Source of the DNA: DATCJA01 sp963814955
Lineage (GTDB): Bacteria > Acidobacteriota > Vicinamibacteria > Vicinamibacterales > UBA2999
DNA length: 64,000 bases
Direction of reading: 5' to 3'
Assembly (NCBI GenBank): GCA_963814955.1
Contig: CAWFEX010000001.1
Span: 1 to 64,000, forward strand
Part shown: positions 28,439 to 37,899 of the stretch, one piece after another
How the letters are laid out: each line of letters begins with the position of its first letter
Position numbering within the stretch: the first letter of the stretch is position 1
The notes under the pieces: model-generated
What the model was told of the DNA's origin: nothing
Databases searched by the model: none
The model's input: the letters and a program-made list of their open reading frames with translations, nothing else
Made by a program: the position numbers and the translations under genes

Positions 28439-28772
28439 GGCTGGGCCGTAGGCCGCCCTACGATCTGACAACTCACAACTCAGTACGTCACTCTGACTCG
28501 GTGACGCATCGACATCAGCGGTCGACACGAAAGAGGTTGGCGCCGCGGAGAAGCGATACCAAGTCTCCACAGTCATGGACTTCGACCTGTCGCACACGGC
28601 GTCAAGATGAAGGTGATTGGCATCGCGAGCGCTGCCCGAGGTGGTTGGCGAGGAACGTCCGCACCTCAATAATTCTGCGTGCATACAGATTTCTGGTACG
28701 GGGCAGGCCATGGAAGGATACGACTCAGCGAAGGCCGATGAGGAAGCAGAACCAACAAAGGAAGACCGATCA
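28439..28772. other. intergenic, no gene seen
   Basis: No coding signature is convincing in these 334 bases. The open frame continuing into the next gene from 28617 lacks protein-like composition before 28773. A short GTAGGCCGCCCTAC palindrome follows the previous stop. Confidence 0.35.
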
Positions 28773-29123
28773 ATGGCTTCAACGATGGACGTTCTGGACC
28801 ACCACATAAAGTGTTTTGGCGAGGGCGACCTCGCGGGCATCCTGTCTGACTATGCGCCGGATGCCATCCTATTCACGTCGGACGGACCGCTCAGGGGAGC
28901 CGACGCGATGAGCCCGTTCTTCCAGGCGATGCTTGCGGAGTTTGGAAAACCTGGCACCACGTTCAGCATGATGCACCGGTCGGTCGAGGGCGACTATGCG
29001 TACGTGCTGTGGACTGCCGAGACTGCCGACAACGTGTACGAGTTGGGCACGGACACGCTCGTCGTGCGGGACGGCAAGATCGTGGCCCAGTCATTCGCTG
29101 GCAAGATCACGCCCAAGGACTGA
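28773..29123 (+). CDS. SnoaL/NTF2-like protein
   Basis: ATG 28773 opens MASTMDVLDHHIKCFGEGDL. The ~116-residue product has the cone-shaped NTF2-like pattern: GILSDYAPDAILFTSDGPLR, FQAMLAEFGK, EGDYAYVLWTAETAD and TLVVRDGKIVAQSFAGKI. These folds serve as isomerases, cyclases, dehydratases or simple ligand-binding proteins; the active residues cannot be assigned. It follows the hydrolase genes on the same strand. A second NTF2-like gene lies at 52753-53103. Confidence 0.82.
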   Translation: MASTMDVLDHHIKCFGEGDLAGILSDYAPDAILFTSDGPLRGADAMSPFFQAMLAEFGKPGTTFSMMHRSVEGDYAYVLWTAETADNVYELGTDTLVVRDGKIVAQSFAGKITPKD

Positions 29124-29208
29124 ACACACGAGTTATGCTCGTCGTATACGACGAGGTTGCTCACGTTCCGCTCCCGCTGCTATCCGCGACAAAGGCGACG
29201 ACGCCCGT

Positions 29209-31699
29209 TCATCCCGGCAGGTTCATCAGTTTCATGAGGGCGGGCCACCTGGGACTGGATCGCAGGAGCGGCCCCAGGATCGGGACGAGTCGCGGATACC
29301 GCTCTTCGATCGCGCGCTCGGCCCATTCCGCCGCCCGGTCCAATTCTCCACAAAGTGCGTGAAACACTGCCAGCCCAGTCGGAGCCCCGTATGCTTTGCC
29401 AGCGCCGAGCTTCTCGAGCAACGCGTCTGCCCGGCTCGTATCTGCGTCGCGAACCAGCAGGGCCGCGAGTTGTCCGATGATCGGATTGGCTCCAAGGCGT
29501 CAACCGATACGCCCTTTCCGTCAACGTGAGCGCTTCCTCAAATCGGCCTTGCTGCGCGCAGATTGCACCGAGCGTACCCACAGCGAGTGGGAAGTCCTCA
29601 TCGATCTCCAGGATTTTCCGCAGTTCGGCTTCCGCATCCTCCAGCCTGCCGGCGTGCCGGAGACCGACCGCGAAATGGTGCCGATACAAGACATTCAGCG
29701 GATCCTCTTGAAGGCCTTTCGCCATCGCTTGCACCGCCTCCACCACGCGGCCTATCGACAACAGGTAATGGTTCCCGTACCAAAAGCGAACGTCGCGTGA
29801 AACGGGTTCGTGAGCCATCGCCAAACGCCATTCCCGTTCCGCATCGCTCCATTCGTAGTCGATGCCGGCACACACTCCCAACAGAGCGTGGGCTTCAGGC
29901 AATGAGGGATCGATGCGCAACGCCTCTTGTTCCGCTGCGCGTGCCAAAGGGATGACCTCGCGCGCCGGACTGAAGCCGAGGTTCGCGAGCATCGTATAGT
30001 GACCACCTAACAAGCTGTACGCCATCGCGAATTCCGGATCGAGCTCAATGGCGTGTTCCAGGCATTCCTTGACCAGCGCCAATGATTGCGGCGTCGGTCG
30101 GACCCAATGATCTCGAGCCTCGAGGAACGCCGCGTACGCGCGAAGGTTGGGGATGTGACGCCGGGGCGCCGCGGCCTCCGGGAAAAGCTTGATCCGGAGA
30201 GCCGCGGCGATGGCTTGCGTGATCTCATCCTGTATCGCGAAGATGTCCGTCAACTCGCGGTCGTAGCGCTCTGACCAGAGATGAAAACCATCGCCGACCT
30301 TGATGAGCTGCGCCGTGACCCGGATCCGGTTGCCGACCTTGCGGACACTCCCTTCGAGAACATGCTCGACATTGAGCCTCCTGCCGACCTCACCGAATTC
30401 GATGTCCTTTCCCCGGAAAAAGAACGAGGACGTGCGACCGGCGACCTTCATGCCAGGTACGTGGGCCAGCACGTTGATGATCTCCTCGGCCAGCCCGTCA
30501 CCGAAAAACTCGTTCTCTTTGTCCGCGCTCATGTTGGCGAACGGCAGTACGGCTATTGACGTCTGGGGCTCGACAGAATTTGAGGGCCCCGACGCTCGTT
30601 CGGCCGTCAGCGCGTCACTGAGCTGGACGCGGGCGTCGCCTATGGCATGGAGCCGTTGCGTGGCGTCTTTCTCGAGGCACCGGTGAAGCAGTCGCCGAAC
30701 GCTCGCGGGGGTCGTTCCGGGCAGCGCGCTCCAGTCCGGCTCCCGTTCCAGGATCGCGGCAAGCATGTCCACGAGTGTGTCGCCTGAAAACGGCATGAGA
30801 CCCGTCAGCATCTGGTACAGCACGCACCCGAAGGCCCAGATGTCGGTTCGCGTGTCGATGGCCTGGCCGCGCGCCTGCTCGGGGCTCATGTACGCCGGCG
30901 TCCCGACGATCGCGCCGGGTCGCAGCACAGTTGCAGTCATCGTCGGGAAGTGCGACACGTTCGGGCTTGCGCCGTCGCCCATCCACGCTTTTGCCAAGCC
31001 GAAGTCGAGCACCTTCGCGTTGCCGTCGCGCGTCAACTTGATGTTAGCTGGCTTCAGATCGCAATGGATGATGCCTCTCTCGTGCGTCGCTTCCAGCGCT
31101 TCGGCGATCTGTCCGGCGATGGTCAGGGCCTCGTCCAATGGCAGACCGGCTTGAGTCGTAAGGCTTGAGTGCTGAGCCAGTCTTTCGGCTAGCGTCGGTC
31201 CCTCGACGAGCTCCATCACGAGGGCTGGCAGCCCGTTGAATTCTTCGAGCCCATGGATTGTTGCGACATGTGGATGATTCAGCGCTGCGAGCAGCCGGGC
31301 CTCGCGTGCGAATCGTGCGAGCCGATCGGCGTCTGCAGCGAAGATCCGCGGGAGGACCTTTATCGCGACGTAGCGACCCAGCTTCGTATCGCGCGCGCGA
31401 TAGACTTCACCCATGCCGCCCGCGCCTAGGAGAGCTTGGACCTCATATACGCCGATTCGCTGGCCAGTGAGCATCGACGTGCCGGGCTCGGTTCCGAGGC
31501 GTGCCGCCATGACCGCAGCCGGTTCGCTGAGCAATACCTCCGCCCTCTCCGCGTGCGCCAGGAGCGTCTCCACCTCCTGCCTCATCGCGTGATCGTGCCC
31601 GCACGCGGCGGCCAGGAACGCCGCGCGCTCGCCCGCCTCGCGATCCAGCGCCGCACCACACACTTCTTCCACACGGCGGCGCCGCACGGAGTCCGTCAT
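29209..31699 (-). CDS. Ser/Thr protein kinase with TolB-like and TPR domains, frameshifted
   Basis: From 31699 the protein has a short N-terminal region, a kinase domain (~83-345) with GAGGMGEVYRA, VAIKVL, LDFGLA and GTPAYMSPEQARG, then a TolB-N-like domain (SIAVLPFANMSADKENEFFG, DGFHLWSERYD) and C-terminal TPRs. The catalytic loop reads HCDLKPAN, with Cys in place of the usual Arg before Asp. A frameshift near 29485 separates the final TPR, which reads AVFHALCGELDRAAEWAERA and ends at 29209. It is a cytosolic or membrane-linked signalling kinase in which the TPRs probably recruit substrates. Confidence 0.88.
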
Positions 31700-31821
31700 G
31701 ACTCGTCTCCCTGGAACTCACGCAACAACAACAGTTTCGCCAATCGCCGTATCGGACGAGGCGTGAAGGACCTCCGCCGTCTCCTCCACGCTCAAGCCAC
31801 CGAAGAACCGGAGTTCGATCA

Positions 31822-32991
31822 TCACTTCACGGAGTACCTGGTGAACGCGCCTCCCGCCTGGTTGAACGAGTTCGGCCCTTCCGCTGCGTAGACATTCCCG
31901 TCGGCATCGACGGCCACGCCTTCGCCAGCCGCCCCCTGGTACACCCGGTCTTCGCGCTCGAACGGCGGAATGAACGCGGTGATGCGATCCTCGTCGAGCG
32001 GACCGATGCGCACACCGTTTCGCCAGTTCACATGGTTCAACGGGCCAGACTCCGAGTCAATCGCGTAGACCATGTTGTCCTTGATGAAGATCCCGCTGAC
32101 GCGGCCGTACATGTAACGCGACTCCAGGTATTTGCCCTCCTGGTCGTAAATCTCGAGCCGATGGTTGCCGCGATCTGTCACCCAGAGACGGCCCTTTGCA
32201 TCGAACACCAGTGCGTGCGGTGTCCGGAACTCGCCATGTCGCACGCCGAGCTTGCCCCAGGACTTGATGAATTTTCCGTCGGGCGAGAACTTGCTGATCC
32301 TGGCCGTGGCGCCGCGCTTGACGCCCTCGGCGATGGCCGCGTCGGTGGTCATCCCCTGGCCGTCGTGGCCGTCAGAGACGTAGATGCTGCCGTCCGGCCC
32401 GACGACAACGTCGTTGGGCTGATTGAACTGGCCATCGGCGTTGCCCGGCTTGCCGGCGATGCCCAGGCTCAGAAGCTTCTCGCCCTTCGGACTGAACTTA
32501 TGGACCTGGTGCCCCTTGGTCCCGGCTTGATTGCCCGCGAAGTCCGCAATCCACACGTTGCCCTGTCGGTCCACGTGGATGCCGTGCGGTGTCACCATCA
32601 CACCCTTGCCGAAGTTCGCCAGCACCGCGCCAGTACGGCGATCGAACTTGAAGACTGGGTCGACCACGTTCGTCTCGCAGTTGACACCACCCCCTGCGGC
32701 CCCGCCGGCCGCGCCCGCGCCGCAGCGCTCGTAAGCCCAGATGTGGCCGTCGATCGGGTCGACATCGATACCGGCCGACGTGCCCCATTTCCGGCCCGCG
32801 GGAAGCTGACCCCAGTTGCGGGTCACCTTCGGTGCCGGGTTCGGCAGCCCCTCGCCGGTGATGACATTCCCCGTTCTCGCGGCCTGCTGCGCCAATAACG
32901 TCGTCCCGCTGTCGCCCGAGTTGATCGAAGCGGTCAATAGAGAGACGACGCAGACGCCCAACGTGGAGAGCAGGATTCTCGGCGTGGACAT
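31822..32991 (-). CDS. secreted NHL-repeat beta-propeller protein
   Basis: The 389-residue protein has a signal peptide (MSTPRILLSTLGVCVVSLLT) followed by NHL-type blades: GIDVDPIDGHIWAYERC, GIHVDRQGNVWIADFAGN, DVVVGPDGSIYVSDG, ALVFDAKGRLWVTDRGNHR, and GVAVDADGNVYAAEG. Such propellers bind ligands, or act as lyases in the peptidyl-hydroxyglycine class; no catalytic signature is clear. It lies 122 bases downstream-facing from the kinase gene start on the same strand, but no operon is evident. Confidence 0.85.
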   Translation of the reverse strand: MSTPRILLSTLGVCVVSLLTASINSGDSGTTLLAQQAARTGNVITGEGLPNPAPKVTRNWGQLPAGRKWGTSAGIDVDPIDGHIWAYERCGAGAAGGAAGGGVNCETNVVDPVFKFDRRTGAVLANFGKGVMVTPHGIHVDRQGNVWIADFAGNQAGTKGHQVHKFSPKGEKLLSLGIAGKPGNADGQFNQPNDVVVGPDGSIYVSDGHDGQGMTTDAAIAEGVKRGATARISKFSPDGKFIKSWGKLGVRHGEFRTPHALVFDAKGRLWVTDRGNHRLEIYDQEGKYLESRYMYGRVSGIFIKDNMVYAIDSESGPLNHVNWRNGVRIGPLDEDRITAFIPPFEREDRVYQGAAGEGVAVDADGNVYAAEGPNSFNQAGGAFTRYSVK

Positions 32992-33192
32992 GGCACCTCC
33001 TCGTGAGTCGAATGAAAAAGTAGTCAGCGTTCCTGAACGGCGGCTGACCGGGATTATCGCTCACGTCGGCCGTGCTCATGGCTGTCGGTCGTGCCCCTGG
33101 CCGTTCCACCCTCCCACCCGCAACCGGTCGCTACAGCCGCCTGGATGCTGAGCTGCAGGCCGAGTGGCGAGCGCAGCACGCCAGCTCAAAAC

Positions 33193-34077
33193 TCATCGGA
33201 ATAGATCGTTCGTGGCAGCCGTCGGGAACAGCGGAACGAGCGGCAGTTCCCCTTTCAATGCGCCTCGAGCCGCCTCAGACACTTTTTGCACGATTTCGTC
33301 CGAGTACTGCGTCTTGTGACACGCCATCGATCGGCGGGACGCGTCGAAGTCTGCCGTGGAGAACGGAACGCGGGCGCTGAAATACTTCGCCAACGGGATC
33401 AGGAAGGACGGCTCTCCGCGGGCCGGATTCATCGCGCGGAATCCCTCGACTGGAAGCGACACGTAGAACAGACGCTCCGGCACGCCGGGTGCGCCGGCCC
33501 GAGCGAGCTGCGTCACGATGCTGCTCACAAGCCGATGATCGGGATGGCCCGTTGCCCCGTCCGGTCCCCACGTGATCACGGCGTCGGGGCGGATCCGTTG
33601 CAATTCTTCCTGCATCCGAGCGGTCAGCTGGAAGAGACGCGCCCGATCCTCCATGTAGCTGCCGAGCTGTGCGTCCGGAAACCCGAGCAGGATCGGTGGA
33701 TGGATCCCGAGCGCGTCCGTCGCGCAGCGAGCCTCTTCGCTACGCACACGGGCGAGTTCCGGGCCACGCGGGATCGATGTATGAGCCCCGCCCTGGGCGC
33801 CGTCCGTGGCGACGACCAGGTAGACCTGCGCGCCCTCGCGGGCGTAGCGCGCCAGAATCGGAGCCGCGGCTCCCTCGTCGTCGGCGTGAGCGAACACCGC
33901 GACCAGCGTCTTGGATGCGCCCTGGGCCGCTACCTGTGGAAACACCATCGATTCCAGAACAGGCACGGCCACGGCAATCAGTTGATACAGCAGCGCCGTA
34001 ATTGCGATTGCAGCGATCACCATCGTGCAGCTCGCGATCGTCTCGAACACCACGTCTTCAGGCTTTCTGTTATTCAT
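33193..34077 (-). CDS. membrane-anchored PIG-L/LmbE-type deacetylase
   Basis: An N-terminal helix (~18-45, TMVIAAIAITALLYQLIAVA) anchors a LmbE domain. The metal motif is FAHADDEGAA, with Ala where AHPDDE has Pro, and the second is GHPDHRLV. These enzymes are zinc N-deacetylases of sugars such as GlcNAc conjugates. Other motifs are YLVVATDGAQGG and LGFPDAQLGSYM. The N-terminal anchor suggests periplasmic action. It is 72 bases downstream of the large kinase gene on the same strand. Confidence 0.87.
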   Translation of the reverse strand: MNNRKPEDVVFETIASCTMVIAAIAITALLYQLIAVAVPVLESMVFPQVAAQGASKTLVAVFAHADDEGAAAPILARYAREGAQVYLVVATDGAQGGAHTSIPRGPELARVRSEEARCATDALGIHPPILLGFPDAQLGSYMEDRARLFQLTARMQEELQRIRPDAVITWGPDGATGHPDHRLVSSIVTQLARAGAPGVPERLFYVSLPVEGFRAMNPARGEPSFLIPLAKYFSARVPFSTADFDASRRSMACHKTQYSDEIVQKVSEAARGALKGELPLVPLFPTAATNDLFR

Positions 34078-34149
34078 GACCGCCTCTTGAACCCACGATA
34101 ACGCGGCTCGAGGCGATTCGGGCTTGAGGAAACCTTGAGATTTCCTTGA

Positions 34150-36914
34150 TCAGGCGCCGGGGGCGGGTTCGTCCTTCAGCAGGATCGCGCCAAGCATCGG
34201 GCGGCCCGCCAGCGCCGTATGCCAGCCATATGCGGCCAGCGCGATCACGGTCGCCACAATGAGGCGAGACGATGAGGCGTATGGCACTGAGGAGTCGATG
34301 GTCATCGGCACCTGCGTCAGCAGCACGCTCACAAACGACGCGACCAGCATCGTAAGCAGACCGAACCGGACGGCCACCAGGATGACCGCCGTCTGGACCG
34401 CCGCGAACAGCGCGATGTCTGCGAACGACGGAGCGAAGTGATCGGCTGGGGCGTTGGCGAGCAGCCAGCCCCCGTGGGTGACGACGTAGGTCACGGTCAG
34501 GCCCAGAATCATCGCCGCCATCGCGAACGAGCGCCGCCGGAGGAGCACGAAGAGCGCGAACAGGAGCAGGAACGTCAGCATGATGCCGCCCCACACGGGA
34601 ATGCTCATCACCGAGCCGATGATCCGTGAGAGCGCATAGCGCCCGCCGAGGAGCAGGTCGCTCGACACCTCCATTCCGTCGAATGGATTGCTGGAGGCAC
34701 CAACCGGAAATTGCGGCGGTCGGCCCGACCAGCGCCGCAGCAGCGTGTGGAGTCCGAGTATCAGTGCATTGCCAATCGCGACAAGTACGGCGACGAGCAC
34801 ATCGCGTCCCACGAGCGGATCGCGAAGGCTGCCCGCCAGCAACCGGCTCCATCCGATCATGGTTTCAGGCCAGACGCGGCGCATGTGCGGTTCGAGCGCG
34901 ATATACAGCAGCCACGCGAATGCCGGGACGAAGAATACAAGCCCGGGCCCTCTGGTCAGCACCGACAGATCGCCGGTTTCGAGCACGTTGCTCGCGGTGC
35001 CCGCGGCGAGAAGGAACATGCTCAACCGCAAGGCGCCGCGGCGATCGCCGCGGCCCAGACGCAGATTGCGCAGCGCCAGCAGCAGGGCGATGATGATGGC
35101 CAGCGGTGCCACTGCGGTGCGCATGTAGAGAGCGACGCGCTCTCCCGACGTGTTGCCCTGAATGGCGTCTTCGTTCCTGGGCCGGGTCCACGGCGCGACG
35201 ATCTCGAAGTACGCGGGCCTCCCCCGCACAGCTGCGGCCTCGATCCGAATGGGCACATCAGGGCGGTCGGGATATACGCCTTCCCACGCTGCCCGCGCGT
35301 CCGCGAAGATCGGCGGGATCCACCGCGGCTCGACGGGCGAGAACTGTGCGATCGGCAGGCCAGCCTCCGCGAACAGTGCAGTCCAATCAGCCGCCGATGC
35401 AGGCGCGGACGCGTTCGGGGCTCCCTGCGACGTGTCGATCTGTACCGGGACGGCCAGCAGGCTGACCAGCCGACCTGTTTGATCGAGCGTCAGCGACACC
35501 ATCCCGGAACGCGTGGGGGGCGGATTCAGCGGCGTCACGATATTGGCGCCGCCAATTGGCATCAACCGTCTGGGGCTGTGCCGGTGCCAGAAGAGCAACG
35601 CAGGCGGTTGAGAAGAGGCGAGCGCGCGCCATCGCGCGGGCGATCGGTCGTGCTCGTCGATGTACCTCAGGTAGTCGATATCGGTCGCATATCCGACGGC
35701 TTCATCGGCTGCCGGCTCCGCGTAGCCGAGATTTCTGAGGGCGGTGTGCGCCCGCTCGGTCAGGGCCTGCGGGCCGAGCTCGATCTTCGTCAACCCGATC
35801 AAGTTGACGTCGCGCATGAGCGGAGCGAGGACGATCAGCCCGATCAGCACGCCGGCAAAACAGAGAGCGCCGATCGCTGGCGACAGCGTGCCCGGCTCTC
35901 CCGCTGCGGCAACCATGTCGGGTGACGGCGTTTCACCGGCCGCAATCGCCGCTGCAAGCGGGTTTCCTCCGGGTAATCCGGCCGCGACAGCGATCGCCGA
36001 CGGCGGGCGACGCGCCGGGTCGCGTTCGAGACACCGCAGGATGACGCGTTCGATGGCCGGATCCAGATCAGGAATGTGGGTCGACGGGCTGGCCGGAGGC
36101 GCGCCGTTCTGCGCGCGCCCGCCAAGAAGGCGCCGTCGACGGTGAGCGCACGCTTGCCCGTGAACATTTCGTACAACACGAGACCCAGCGCGTACACATC
36201 GGTCCGCGTCGTCACCTCACGCCCTTCCAGCTGCTCCGGCGCCATGTAGCCGGGTGTGCCGGCAACTTCGCGCGTTTCGCGCCGCTGGTCGGTGAGATTC
36301 GCGAGACCAAAGTCCGCGAGGTGTGCCCGACCCCGTCCGTCGATCAGCACGTTCGCGGGCTTCAGATCGCGATGCAAGACCTTGCGGTCGTGTGCCGCCG
36401 CGAGGCCGGCGCACAGCTGCCGTGCAAGCTCGAGCGCCTTGTCCGATGGCAACCGGCCGATGCGGCGCAACAACGAGGCGAGATCCTCACCGTCGATGTA
36501 CTCCATCGAGAGGAAGTGCTGGCCGCCGGTTTCGGCGATGTCGTGCACGCGGCACACGTTCGGATGAGAGACCTGCCGCGCCAGCCGAACTTCCTGATGG
36601 AAGCGCGCGAGCCGGTCGGCGTGATCCGTGACCTCCTTCGACAGGAATTTCAAAGCGACCGGTTGTCCGAGCTTCAAGTCTTCCGCTCGATAGACTTCGC
36701 CCATGCCGCCGCGCCCTAGCAGACCAACGATGCGGTAGCGGCCGGCCAGCATCGTGCCGGGAATGAACTGCGCGCCGTCGAGAGCGTTTGACGAAGGTGG
36801 CGAAGCGGCCGCCGCGGTCAGCGTCGGCGCTTGCGAGCTGTCAACGCGGGCACCGCACGCCAGGCAGAAGCGGCTCGATTCGGGAACATCGCGCCGGCAG
36901 GCAGGACACTGCAT
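34150..36914 (-). CDS. Ser/Thr protein kinase with zinc ribbon and polytopic membrane tail, frameshifted
   Basis: The N-terminus is a four-Cys ribbon (CPACRRDVPESSRFCLACG), followed by a kinase domain with GRGGMGEVYRA, VALKFL, LHRDLKPANVL, ADFGLANLT and GTPGYMAPEQ. Near 36110 the frame shifts; the C-lobe end (HIPDLDPAIERVILRCLERD, PARRPPSAIA) and everything after are in the frame ending 34150. The ~600-residue tail has one helix, a ~250-residue extracytoplasmic region and eight or more further helices. The kinase would be cytosolic and the external loop a sensor. A winged-helix/FHA regulator is divergently transcribed 88 bases away, a likely reader of its phosphorylation. Confidence 0.87.
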
Positions 36915-37002
36915 CGGATCGGCATGATACTCGTCATCCGCATGAGTATCGCCAGAGAAAGAGGCGACCTGGACAAGGCGCTCTCGTATAATCCGCCAGG
37001 CC

Positions 37003-37647
37003 TTGCAGAACGTGAGTCCGATTGTCGTTGACGTCGGCGCGCGCCTGGTACGGCGGGAGGGGATCGAGGTCCAGCTCGCGCCGAAAGCGTTCGAGCTGCT
37101 GTTGATTCTCGTCAGGAACCAGCCGAATGCCGTGCCGCACGAGCAACTGCACGCCGCTCTTTGGCCCGGCGTTCATGTTTCCGAGACGAGCCTTGCGGCA
37201 CTGGTGACGCAGCTTCGCAAAGCACTCGGGGATAGCTCTGGCGATGGTCGCGTGATTCGCACGCTCCACCGCGTCGGCTACGCGTTCATCGGAGATGCGA
37301 TCGTCGCCGGCCACACGCCGGCTGTCGGCGGGCCCGTGTGCCGGTTGATCTGGCACGGCGAGTCAATCGATGTGCCAGCGGGCGAATCGGTGATCGGTCG
37401 CGACCGCGGGTGCGCGGTTCAAATCGATGCGGACTCCGTCTCGCGCCACCACGCTCGGCTGAACGTGGACGGACGCGACGTCTCGATCGAGGATCTCGGG
37501 AGCAAGAACGGCACCTGGGTGGCGGGCGAACGCATCCGCGGCACGGTGGCGCTGACCGACGGCATCAGCGTTCGGTTAGGATCCGAAACCCTCCACTTCG
37601 AGATCGTCATCGACGAGCGGCCGACAAAAACGGCCATTGTTCCGTGA
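37003..37647 (+). CDS. winged-helix DNA-binding protein fused to an FHA domain
   Basis: Residues ~5-100 form an OmpR/PhoB-type winged helix (LAPKAFELLLILVRNQPNAV, LHAALWPGVHVSETSLAALV, IRTLHRVGYAF). Residues ~115-205 are an FHA domain with GESVIGRDRGCAVQID, DSVSRHHARL and IEDLGSKNGTWV. FHA domains bind phosphothreonine, so DNA binding may be controlled by the kinase encoded divergently at 34150-36914. No ATG is well placed; TTG 37003 or GTG 37012 is used. The 88-base gap should hold promoters for both. Confidence 0.9.
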   Translation: MQNVSPIVVDVGARLVRREGIEVQLAPKAFELLLILVRNQPNAVPHEQLHAALWPGVHVSETSLAALVTQLRKALGDSSGDGRVIRTLHRVGYAFIGDAIVAGHTPAVGGPVCRLIWHGESIDVPAGESVIGRDRGCAVQIDADSVSRHHARLNVDGRDVSIEDLGSKNGTWVAGERIRGTVALTDGISVRLGSETLHFEIVIDERPTKTAIVP

Positions 37648-37689
37648 CCGCGGTCGGACATCCTGAGTCGGTGTTCCGCAGCCACCGCC

Positions 37690-37845
37690 ATCAAACGGAA
37701 TCTTGGCTTTAGGGAGCCAAACGGATTCTCAATCGGCTCGAGCCTGCAGGTCTCATCATCGAAGTATCCCAGGTCGTAGTGCATGAAGCTGACGAGCCAG
37801 ATCTCGTCAGTGACCTGGGTCACGCCGACTCTCTCTTCTCCTGAC
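37690..37845 (-). pseudogene. C-terminal remnant of an integrase-core transposase (IS481-like)
   Basis: Minus-strand reading EIWLVSFMHYDLGYFDDETC followed by RLEPIENPFG matches the conserved tail of a transposase type I associate with IS481-like elements. No catalytic domain or inverted repeat survives. The remnant lies just upstream of the Ada-AlkA start and could have brought in or displaced its promoter. Confidence 0.6.
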
Positions 37846-37899
37846 GATGATGTCCGAAAACCGCTAGACACTCGACGTGACCGGGAGCAACGATCGGTC

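Noticed and set aside
34711..35925. A 404-codon plus-strand open frame inside the second kinase gene
   Set aside because: The minus-strand frame encodes membrane helices typical of the kinase tail, while this frame is Arg/His/Pro-rich with no domain.
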